64,000 bases of DNA from JAYFRL01 sp034925905 (lineage in GTDB: Bacteria; Bacillota; Clostridia; Lachnospirales; Anaerotignaceae), in assembly GCA_034925905.1 (NCBI GenBank), contig JAYFRL010000005.1:87577-151576 (forward strand). The letters run 5' to 3'. Made by a program: the position numbers and the translations under genes. Positions 45,535-52,810 of the stretch are shown one piece after another. The notes beneath the pieces were generated by a model. The model saw nothing but the letters and a program-made list of their open reading frames with translations. It was not told the DNA's origin and made no database searches. How positions within the stretch are numbered: the stretch's first letter is position 1; every line of letters starts with the position of its first letter.

Positions 45535-46752
45535 TTATATAACAATTACAGGCTCCGTATAATCTCTTCCCAAGGTCTTTTTTGAAGGATATTTCGTTGA
45601 AAGGGAATATATATTGGTAGCCCGTTCTTCAAGGCTTAAAAGATATTTGGAATTTTCATCAAGCGTTTCTTTTGCCTGTTTAAAGCTTGTTATAACGGGA
45701 ATTAAGCTTTTTTTTGACATTTCTTTAATGAGTGTTTCGCTTTTTTTCCTAAAGCCTAAAACGCGGATATAAGGGGAGAACCCTGCAAGGTTGAAGCGCA
45801 GGAGGTCTTCTTTTTTTATGCCTAAAACAATATGGATGAGTGCACGCATTATTTTAGTGCGTGCATATCTTTTGGATTTCACCTCATCCGCAAGGAAATT
45901 AAAGGAAAGAAAATCTTGTGACTTTTCAAGTATACGATTTTCAAGCCCCTCTGTTACATCAAGAATCCGGCAAAGCTCGGAAGGAGAAAGACTTCTTAAG
46001 CAATACTGCAAATACTCGCCAAAATCATTCGGATAAACAGGTCCAAGCCCCATTGAAACGGCTTCATCCATAAGCAAAAAAGATTCTTCCGGCACGAAGT
46101 TTTTTATATCAGACAGATTATCAAGCTTTTTTCTTATGGCCGAAGCTGAGGCTATCCCTTTGGAAAGCTCAAGGGAGTTATATTCCGAGCCTTCTCTTTT
46201 TATAGCATAGGGTTTAAGCGGAAGGCTAAGCTTTGAAATTGCTTTTATATATTCGAGGGCAAGAATATCATTTGGAGCGCTTAAAAGAGAACTTTCGCCA
46301 AGAATGGTATTTATGGCTTTTTCCCTTGCCTTTTGAAAGGATATCCCACTATCAAGACCGGATTTTATAAGCATTTTCATTTCAGGACTTTCGTTTGAAA
46401 GAAGCGTTGCAGTTTCTTTAAGGCTATCCATATCCGAACTTTCGGAACCAAAACATATGGAAGAAGCTATTCCTGTATCCGAAATAAGCTTAACGGCGGC
46501 GGAAGCGAAAAATTCCGCGCTGGCGGAAGAATAAAGCACGGGAAGCTCTATTACCATATCGGCGCCCGATAAAAGGGCGGCTTTTGCCCTAAGCCACTTA
46601 TCAAAGCAAGCAGGCTCGCCGCGCTGAACAAAATTTCCGCTCATAACGCATACTACATGAGACACTCCCAAAGAAGCCTTTGCTTTTTCGATATGAAACT
46701 TATGCCCGTTATGAAAAGGGTTATACTCGGAAACTATTCCGCATACTTTCAT
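45535..46752 (-). CDS. tmcAL: tRNA(Met) cytidine acetate ligase
   Basis: The 405-residue protein matches the YlbM/TmcAL family: IVSEYNPFHNGHKFHI near 6-21 with the nucleotidyl-transferase HNGH signature, VVCVMSGNFVQRGEPA and CFGSESSD. It uses ATP and acetate to acetylate the wobble cytidine of elongator tRNA-Met. That fits the acetate-forming pta-ackA genes next door, though the link is only positional. Confidence 0.93.
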   Translation of the reverse strand: MKVCGIVSEYNPFHNGHKFHIEKAKASLGVSHVVCVMSGNFVQRGEPACFDKWLRAKAALLSGADMVIELPVLYSSASAEFFASAAVKLISDTGIASSICFGSESSDMDSLKETATLLSNESPEMKMLIKSGLDSGISFQKAREKAINTILGESSLLSAPNDILALEYIKAISKLSLPLKPYAIKREGSEYNSLELSKGIASASAIRKKLDNLSDIKNFVPEESFLLMDEAVSMGLGPVYPNDFGEYLQYCLRSLSPSELCRILDVTEGLENRILEKSQDFLSFNFLADEVKSKRYARTKIMRALIHIVLGIKKEDLLRFNLAGFSPYIRVLGFRKKSETLIKEMSKKSLIPVITSFKQAKETLDENSKYLLSLEERATNIYSLSTKYPSKKTLGRDYTEPVIVI

Positions 46753-46866
46753 TTTTTTTGCCTCCGTTTAATATATGTGCTTAGTATACCACATAATAAA
46801 CCTATATAAAACGCTGTTTTTAGAGAACAAAAGCCTAATATCCCAAATATTTTATATAAACAATTA

Positions 46867-46916
46867 AAAAGACTGTTTTTTGTTAAAATTTTTTCAAATA
46901 CAGTCTTTTATTTTTG
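46867..46916. terminator. Orphan terminator-like hairpin
   Basis: AAAAGACTGT (46867-46876) and ACAGTCTTTT (46900-46909) pair, with T-runs on both strands, but no gene on either strand is known to feed into it. Confidence 0.55.
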
Positions 46917-47015
46917 GTATAATGTATGTTAAAATACAAATGGTATCCAAAATTGTAAAACAAGAAACCTTGTGCGCAACAGGACATATTTTTTTAATGA
47001 AAAACACTAAGGTAA

Positions 47016-47044
47016 TTGTATACAAGGCATATATCGTTTATAAT
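47016..47044 (+). promoter_or_regulatory. Probable pta promoter
   Basis: TTGTAT (47016-47021) and a perfect TATAAT (47039-47044) are 17 bases apart, roughly 95 bases before the pta start. Confidence 0.65.
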
Positions 47045-47146
47045 TATGGATGGATTTAATTATAAGGTGATTTTTTGCGTCGCTTTTTAAAGTGCACGCT
47101 TAAATTTATTGCCGTAAAAAAATAGATTTTTTAGGAGGTTTTTAGA

Positions 47147-48139
47147 TTGGATTTTATAGGTGGACTTAAAGCAAAAGCTAAAATCAGCAAAAAAACAATA
47201 GTTTTACCGGAAAGTTATGAAAGAAGAAATCTTGATGCAGCTGCAACAGCCATAAAGGAAGGAATTGCAGACATCATATTAATTGGGAAAAAAGATGAAA
47301 TAATTAAAGCCGCCGGTTCAAATTGTGATGTTTCAAAAGCAATATTTATTGATCCGGACAATTTTGAAAAAATGGAAGAGGCTATTGATACCTTGGTTGA
47401 ACTCCGCAAGAGCAAAGGCTTAACCAGGGAAGATGCAAAAAAATTGCTTGCAGATCCTTTATATTTTGGAGTAATGCTTGTTAAAATAGGTTTTGCAGAC
47501 GGTATGGTTTCAGGTGCAATTCATTCAACAGCCGATACTCTTCGCCCTGCTCTTCAAATTTTGAAAACCGCTCCGGGAACAGAGCTTGTTTCAGCTTTCT
47601 TTATTATGGAAGTTCAGGACAAATCTTATGGTGAAAACGGAATTATCCTTTTTGCAGACTGTGCCCTTAATCAAAATCCAAATCCGGAAGAGCTTGCTGC
47701 AATAGCTGTAAGCTCGGCAAGATCATTTAAGTCGCTTGTCGGCGCAGAGCCAAAGGTTGCCCTTCTTTCACATTCAACGAGAGGCAGTTCAAAGCATCCT
47801 GATGTTGATAAAGTTGCAACCGCAACAAAGCTTGCAAAGGAAAAGGCTCCGGATTTAATGATAGATGGAGAGCTGCAGCTTGACGCTGCCGTTGTTCCTT
47901 CGGTTGGTTCGCAGAAAGCTCCCGATTCAAAAGTTGCAGGGAAAGCAAATGTTGTTGTTTTTCCTGACCTTGATGCAGGAAACATTGGATATAAGCTTGT
48001 TCAAAGGCTTGGAAACGCAATGGCCTATGGTCCTGTTCTCCAGGGTATTGCAATGCCTATAAATGACCTCTCAAGAGGCTGCTCGGCAGAGGATATAGTT
48101 GGAGTTATAACTATCACGGCTATTCAGGCTCAGATGTAA
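47147..48139 (+). CDS. pta: Phosphate acetyltransferase
   Basis: The 330-residue protein is the short PTA form: IVLPESYERRNLDAA near residues 18-32, DGMVSGAIHSTADTLRPALQ near 120-139 and KANVVVFPDLDAGNIGYKLVQR near 265-286. It exchanges CoA and phosphate between acetyl-CoA and acetyl phosphate, the step before AckA. TTG 47147 is the start, with AGGAGG upstream and no suitable ATG. Confidence 0.96.
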   Translation: MDFIGGLKAKAKISKKTIVLPESYERRNLDAAATAIKEGIADIILIGKKDEIIKAAGSNCDVSKAIFIDPDNFEKMEEAIDTLVELRKSKGLTREDAKKLLADPLYFGVMLVKIGFADGMVSGAIHSTADTLRPALQILKTAPGTELVSAFFIMEVQDKSYGENGIILFADCALNQNPNPEELAAIAVSSARSFKSLVGAEPKVALLSHSTRGSSKHPDVDKVATATKLAKEKAPDLMIDGELQLDAAVVPSVGSQKAPDSKVAGKANVVVFPDLDAGNIGYKLVQRLGNAMAYGPVLQGIAMPINDLSRGCSAEDIVGVITITAIQAQM

Positions 48140-48170
48140 TAATAATAAATTTTAAGGAGATATAAATACA

Positions 48171-49370
48171 ATGAAAATACTTGTGTTAAACTGCGGAAGC
48201 TCATCTTTAAAATATCAGCTTATAGATGGTGATACTGAAAAGGTTTTGGCAAAGGGTCTTTGCGAAAGAATAGGAATTGAAGGCTCTCAGCTCAAACATG
48301 AGCCTGCAGGCAAAGAAAAGGTTGTTTTTACCGAATATATGAAAGACCATACGGATGCCGTTAAAATGGTTATAGACGCTCTTTTGGACGCAAACCATGG
48401 AGTTGTTAAATCTGTTGGGGAAATAGGCGCTATAGGACACAGAGTTGTTCATGCGGGCGAAGAATTTTCAGGCTCCGTTGTAATTACCGAAAAAGTTAAA
48501 CAAGCTTTAAGAAAATGCTGTGAGCTTGCTCCTTTGCACAATCCTGCAAACCTTATAGGTATTGAGGCTTGTGAAAAAATTATGCCGGGCGTTCCTCAGG
48601 TTGGAGTTTTTGATACGGCTTTTCATCAGACAATGCCGGAAAAAGCGTATCTTTATGCTCTCCCTTACGAATACTATGAAAAATATAAAATCCGTAAATA
48701 CGGTTTCCACGGCACAAGCCACAAGTTTGTTTCCCAGGAAGCGCTTAAGCTTATGGGCAAGAAATCCGCAGACGGCACAAAGATTATTACATGCCATCTT
48801 GGAAACGGCGGAAGCATCTGCGCTGTTTTAAATGGCAAATCAGTTGATACATCAATGGGCTTTACTCCTCTTGAAGGCCTTGTAATGGGCACAAGATCTG
48901 GAGATATTGACCCAGCCATTGTAACATATATAATGGGCAAAGAAAATCTTTCAACAGCAGAGATGGACAATGTTTTAAACAAAAAATCAGGCGTTTTGGG
49001 AATTTCCGGCGTTTCAAGCGACTTTAGGGATATTGAAGAAGCTGAAAAAGCAGGCAATGCCAGGGCAAAAGCCGCTTTAGATATATTTGCATACCGTGTT
49101 GCAAAATACATTGGAAGCTATGTTGCAGCAATGAATGGCGTTGACGCTATAGTGTTCACAGCTGGTCTTGGTGAAAACAGCCGCTCAATGAGAGAAAAAA
49201 TCTGCGCATACTTAGGCTTCCTCGGAGTTAAGCTTGATGCAGAGAAAAACGGCATGAGAGGGAAAGCTATGCCTATTTCTTCTTCTGATTCAAAAGTTCA
49301 GGTTCTTGTTATACCTACAAACGAAGAGCTTATGATTGCAAGAGATACCAAAGAGCTTCTTGACAAATAA
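48171..49370 (+). CDS. ackA: Acetate kinase
   Basis: The 399-residue protein shows ASKHA motifs: LVLNCGSSSLKYQL at the start, FDTAFHQTMPEKAYLYALP near 145-163, CHLGNGGSICAV near 207-218 and FTAGLGENSRSMR near 323-335. It turns acetyl phosphate and ADP into acetate and ATP. It follows pta by 31 bases with AAGGAG, one fermentative operon. Confidence 0.97.
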   Translation: MKILVLNCGSSSLKYQLIDGDTEKVLAKGLCERIGIEGSQLKHEPAGKEKVVFTEYMKDHTDAVKMVIDALLDANHGVVKSVGEIGAIGHRVVHAGEEFSGSVVITEKVKQALRKCCELAPLHNPANLIGIEACEKIMPGVPQVGVFDTAFHQTMPEKAYLYALPYEYYEKYKIRKYGFHGTSHKFVSQEALKLMGKKSADGTKIITCHLGNGGSICAVLNGKSVDTSMGFTPLEGLVMGTRSGDIDPAIVTYIMGKENLSTAEMDNVLNKKSGVLGISGVSSDFRDIEEAEKAGNARAKAALDIFAYRVAKYIGSYVAAMNGVDAIVFTAGLGENSRSMREKICAYLGFLGVKLDAEKNGMRGKAMPISSSDSKVQVLVIPTNEELMIARDTKELLDK

Positions 49371-49419
49371 GACTCATCTATGTATAATGTCTTAAGTGTG
49401 ACTGCAGGGGTGATTTAAA

Positions 49420-49929
49420 GTGAATTTGGATATATCTAAAATTTCGTCTGAAAAGGGAGCCTCAATGGACTTTTCCTTTAATGGTGGGATTTCAAAACCG
49501 GATGCTTGTAATCCGGGTATCACTTTTCTGGAGCCTGTAAGTGTTAAAGGAACAATAACAAATTTTAAGGGTCAGTTTTTGGCAGAAGGCTTTGTTACCA
49601 CGAAAGTAAGCCTTTTATGCAGTCGCTGTCTAAACCCTGTTGATATTGATATAAACTTTAAGCTTCGCGAAACCTTTGCAAGTTCAGATAATGGCAACAA
49701 CGAAATAGAAATATTTAAGGGCAATACAATAGAGCTTGATGATGTTTTATATAGGAATATAATTTCTAAGCTGCCAATGAAGCCCTTATGCAGCGATGAT
49801 TGCAAAGGTCTTTGCCCTAAATGCGGTATGAATTTAAATGATGGCAATTGCAGTTGCAATTCAGAATCTGAAGTTGACCCAAGGTTTAATAAATTGCGTG
49901 CGATTTTTAAAGTTGATGAGGAGGTGTAG
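49420..49929 (+). CDS. yceD: YceD family protein (DUF177)
   Basis: The 169-residue protein carries DUF177 features: LLCSRCLNPVDIDI in the middle and a Cys-rich end (CSDDCKGLCPKCGMNL, then NCSC) that probably binds zinc. The family sits before rpmF in many bacteria and has been linked to ribosomal RNA handling. GTG 49420 is used with AGGGGTGA ahead. Its stop lies two bases before the rpmF ATG. Confidence 0.9.
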   Translation: MNLDISKISSEKGASMDFSFNGGISKPDACNPGITFLEPVSVKGTITNFKGQFLAEGFVTTKVSLLCSRCLNPVDIDINFKLRETFASSDNGNNEIEIFKGNTIELDDVLYRNIISKLPMKPLCSDDCKGLCPKCGMNLNDGNCSCNSESEVDPRFNKLRAIFKVDEEV

Positions 49930-49931
49930 AA

Positions 49932-50120
49932 ATGGCTGTACCAAAGGGAAGAGTGTCAAAATCAAAAAGGGATAAAAGAAAGGCTCAGAGCTGGAAAATT
50001 GCTACCCCTGAATTAGTGAAATGCAGCAAATGCGGAGAGCTTATGATGGCTCATAGGGTTTGCAAGGCATGTGGTTCATACAACAAAAAAGTTGTTGTTT
50101 CCATGGATAACGATAAATAA
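49932..50120 (+). CDS. rpmF: 50S ribosomal protein L32
   Basis: The 62-residue protein opens with AVPKGRVSKSKRDKRKA and has the zinc ribbon CSKCGELMMAHRVCKACG, so this is the zinc-binding (C+) form. The order yceD-rpmF-plsX is a classic bacterial cluster. A strong GAGGAGGTG overlaps the end of yceD. Confidence 0.97.
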   Translation: MAVPKGRVSKSKRDKRKAQSWKIATPELVKCSKCGELMMAHRVCKACGSYNKKVVVSMDNDK

Positions 50121-50146
50121 TTAAAACCGGCGCATAAGCCGCAAAG

Positions 50147-50175
50147 AGCGTGCAGACATTGTTTGCACGCTTTTA
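50147..50175 (+). terminator. Terminator after rpmF
   Basis: AGCGTGCA and TGCACGCT pair as an 8-bp stem followed by TTTT. This probably separates the rpmF transcript from plsX. Confidence 0.75.
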
Positions 50176-50278
50176 AATTATAATTTATCACAAAATTGGG
50201 TGGGCAAAATTGTAATTAATCACGAAATTTTTTTAAAAAAAGAAATATATTTTAATAATATATTTGGATAGATTGTGC

Positions 50279-50307
50279 TTGCCATTTTGTCTATAATATT
50301 ATATATT
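50279..50307 (+). promoter_or_regulatory. Possible plsX promoter
   Basis: TTGCCA (50279-50284) and TATATT (50302-50307) are 17 bases apart upstream of plsX. A TATAAT overlaps this region without a matching -35 box. Confidence 0.45.
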
Positions 50308-50343
50308 TGTATCGTATAATTTTTAGAAGAAGGAGGTGTAACC

Positions 50344-51339
50344 ATGGATGATAAAAAGATAGTCGTTGCCGTTGATGCTATGGGAGGCGATAATGCCCCT
50401 TTTGAGATTGTTAAAGGCGCTGTTGCAGCCATAAACGAAATGAATGATATAAAGGTTATTTTGGTTGGCAAGAGCGAAACATTTTTGAATCAGCTTTCCG
50501 AAATGTCATATAATAAAGAGGCGCTTGAAATAGTTGAGGCTTCGGAGGTCATAGGTACGGACGAAACTCCTGCAAACGCGGTGAGGCGTAAAAAGGATTC
50601 GTCTATTGTTAAAGGTTTAAACCTTGTTAAAAACGGTGAGGCTGACGCTTTTGTTTCCGCAGGGAGTACCGGAGCTATTCTTTTGGGCGCAACGGTTATA
50701 ATAGGAAGGCTTGACGGAGTTCTCCGTCCGGCTTTGGGAACTGCCATTCCCGGTGAGCACGGTATAACGCTTCTTATGGACAGCGGAGCAAATGTTGATT
50801 GCAAGCCCATATATCTTGAACAGTTTGCAAAGCTTGCTTCCGTTTATGTTGAAAATGTTATGGGTATTAAAAATCCTAAAGTTGGGCTTGTTAACATAGG
50901 CACGGAAGAAGAAAAGGGAAATATGCTCACAAAAGAAGCTTATACGCTTCTTAAAGAAAGCAATGTTAATTTTATAGGCAATATTGAGCCAAGAGAAATT
51001 ACAAGCGGAGACGTGGATGTTGCAATTTGCGACGGCTTTCTTGGGAACTCCATGCTAAAGCTTATAGAAGGTGTTAGTAAAACTCTTTTAAGCATAATAA
51101 AAACGGAAATAACCTCCGGCGCATATAAAATTGCGGCGGCTATGCTTAAGAAACCATTTAAGAAAGTTAAAATGAGATTTGATTCCGAAGAGGTCGGCGG
51201 AGCTCCGTTTTTGGGACTTAAGGCTCTTGTTGTGAAAGCTCACGGCAATTCTAAGGAAAAAGCCATAAAAAATGCTATAAAACAATGCAAGGTTTTTGTT
51301 AAAAATGATATTGTTTCAAAAACCAAGGAAAAGTTGTAA
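50344..51339 (+). CDS. plsX: Phosphate acyltransferase PlsX
   Basis: The 331-residue protein has VAVDAMGGDNAPFEIVKGA at the start, FVSAGSTGAILLGATV in the middle and AICDGFLGNSMLKLIEG later, all typical PlsX. It makes acyl phosphate from acyl-ACP, the first step of bacterial phosphatidic acid synthesis with PlsY. GAAGGAGGTG precedes the ATG. It is followed by acpP and rnc. Confidence 0.95.
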   Translation: MDDKKIVVAVDAMGGDNAPFEIVKGAVAAINEMNDIKVILVGKSETFLNQLSEMSYNKEALEIVEASEVIGTDETPANAVRRKKDSSIVKGLNLVKNGEADAFVSAGSTGAILLGATVIIGRLDGVLRPALGTAIPGEHGITLLMDSGANVDCKPIYLEQFAKLASVYVENVMGIKNPKVGLVNIGTEEEKGNMLTKEAYTLLKESNVNFIGNIEPREITSGDVDVAICDGFLGNSMLKLIEGVSKTLLSIIKTEITSGAYKIAAAMLKKPFKKVKMRFDSEEVGGAPFLGLKALVVKAHGNSKEKAIKNAIKQCKVFVKNDIVSKTKEKL

Positions 51340-51421
51340 TTTTTTCTTAATAACACTATATATAATTTATCATGCCAAGTATTAAAATTAACAAAAAACC
51401 GCGGCTAGGAGGATAATTTTT

Positions 51422-51658
51422 ATGGATAAGTCAGAAGTTATTGCTATTATTGCAGAGCAGCTTGGAATCTCGGAAGACGCCATAGGTGAAGACAGCCTTT
51501 TTATGGACCTTGGAGCCGATTCCCTTGATTTATTCCAGATTATTTCGGCTTTTGAAGAAGAATACGATATCGAGTTTGATAGCGATGATGCCGAAAAAAT
51601 CAAATCTGTCGGCGATGCTATAGAATACATTAAAAACATATTGGAGCAAAACAAATGA
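51422..51658 (+). CDS. acpP: Acyl carrier protein
   Basis: The 78-residue acidic protein has the ACP phosphopantetheine site DLGADSLDLFQII with the modified serine near S37. It carries growing acyl chains for fatty acid and, with PlsX, phospholipid synthesis. AGGAGG lies upstream. The last codon overlaps the rnc start (ATGA). Confidence 0.95.
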   Translation: MDKSEVIAIIAEQLGISEDAIGEDSLFMDLGADSLDLFQIISAFEEEYDIEFDSDDAEKIKSVGDAIEYIKNILEQNK

Positions 51659-52356
51659 TAAAAAACGGTATAGGCAACTTTGAAAGTATTATTGGCTACA
51701 GCTTTAATAATAAAGAACTTTTGAAGCTTGCTCTTACACACAGCTCATATTCAAACGAGAATAAAAAAATAAACAGCGAGGATAACGAACGCCTTGAATT
51801 TTTAGGCGATGCAGCTCTTGACCTTGTTATAAGCGCATATATTTACAGAAACTTTCCTGATATGTTCGAAGGCGAGCTTACAAAGCTTCGGGCGGGCGTT
51901 GTCTGCGAAAGCGGGATAGCCAAAATGGCAAGGGAAATAAGGCTGGGAGATTTTATACGTTTAGGTCATGGAGAAGAAACAACGGGAGGAAGGCAAAGGG
52001 AATCCATACTTGCGGATGCTTTTGAAGCCGTTATAGGCGCTGTTTATCTGGACGGAGGGTTGGAAGAGACCAAAAGATTTATATTGGGTCTTATGATACC
52101 CGAAATAAACAGCGTTAAAGACAGCTTTAAGTCTTTAGACGCAAAAACCCATTTACAGGAGTTTATTCAAAGGCAGAGTAAAATGCCTATAAATTACATT
52201 ATAACAGGGGAGACAGGCCCCGACCACGATAAGATTTTCACGGCCAGTGTGGAGCACGAAGGAAAGCTGTTAGGAGCAGGACAGGGGAAAAGCAAAAAAG
52301 AAGCCGAGCAGGATGCTGCTTATAATGCGCTTAAAAAGCTTGAAGCCAATATTTGA
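51655..52356 (+). CDS. rnc: Ribonuclease III
   Basis: The 233-residue protein has the RNase III signature ERLEFLGDAALDLVIS near residues 41-56, the second active-site segment ESILADAFEAVIGAVYLDGG near 117-136 and a C-terminal double-stranded RNA-binding domain (LQEFIQRQ, then GKSKKEAEQDAAYNAL). It processes rRNA precursors and structured RNAs. It overlaps acpP by four bases. Confidence 0.96.
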   Translation: MIKNGIGNFESIIGYSFNNKELLKLALTHSSYSNENKKINSEDNERLEFLGDAALDLVISAYIYRNFPDMFEGELTKLRAGVVCESGIAKMAREIRLGDFIRLGHGEETTGGRQRESILADAFEAVIGAVYLDGGLEETKRFILGLMIPEINSVKDSFKSLDAKTHLQEFIQRQSKMPINYIITGETGPDHDKIFTASVEHEGKLLGAGQGKSKKEAEQDAAYNALKKLEANI

Positions 52357-52404
52357 AATCAGCCGCAATCATTTGAAGTTTCAAATGATTGCGGCTGATT
52401 TTTT
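52357..52404. terminator. Strong terminator after rnc
   Basis: A stem of about 20 bp (AATCAGCCGCAATCATTTGA with its complement) ends in a T-run. It lies between the convergent rnc and the small minus-strand gene. Confidence 0.9.
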
Positions 52405-52699
52405 ATACTAATTGGTTTTTAAATATAAAAGCTGTTTTAACACAATCTATAGCGACAACCATTGTATATTCATCGGTTTTATAAATCATGGGGTCACCGT
52501 TTTTTTTCACTACCACTGCATTTATTGTAGGTTCGTCGTCTTTTTGATAGGATAATATAAAGAAATCATCATTATCCTTACAAGACCAGTTATAGTCCAA
52601 AAGAGGTTTTATATAAAAGTCTCCTTCGCATCCGAAAAAATCCATAACGCTTTTTTTGGCTGCGATGAATTTCTGAACATATTTTTTTGACTTAGCCAT
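52403..52699 (-). CDS. Small conserved-looking protein of unknown function
   Basis: I do not recognise the family. The 98-residue product is soluble and mixed in charge, with a basic N-terminus (AKSKKYVQKFIAAKKS) and an alternating hydrophobic pattern consistent with a small alpha/beta fold. A CGGAGGG site precedes the ATG. It occupies the place after rnc where smc usually follows in Firmicutes. Confidence 0.7.
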   Translation of the reverse strand: MAKSKKYVQKFIAAKKSVMDFFGCEGDFYIKPLLDYNWSCKDNDDFFILSYQKDDEPTINAVVVKKNGDPMIYKTDEYTMVVAIDCVKTAFIFKNQLV

Positions 52700-52810
52700 T
52701 TTAAAACCCTCCGAAAAACATTATGTTGTCGCAGGTATCCAAAAATAAGAAACCTGCCCTATATAATGGTAAATAAAACATGGTGATTTGTCAACATAAA
52801 TCGGCATAAA

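Larger units (their letters stand above)
46753..47146. other. 394-bp divergent region, tmcAL / pta
   Basis: The gap holds a hairpin (separate entry) and a pta promoter at 47016-47044. I see no coding frame or riboswitch signature and no CcpA-type cre box. Confidence 0.5.
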
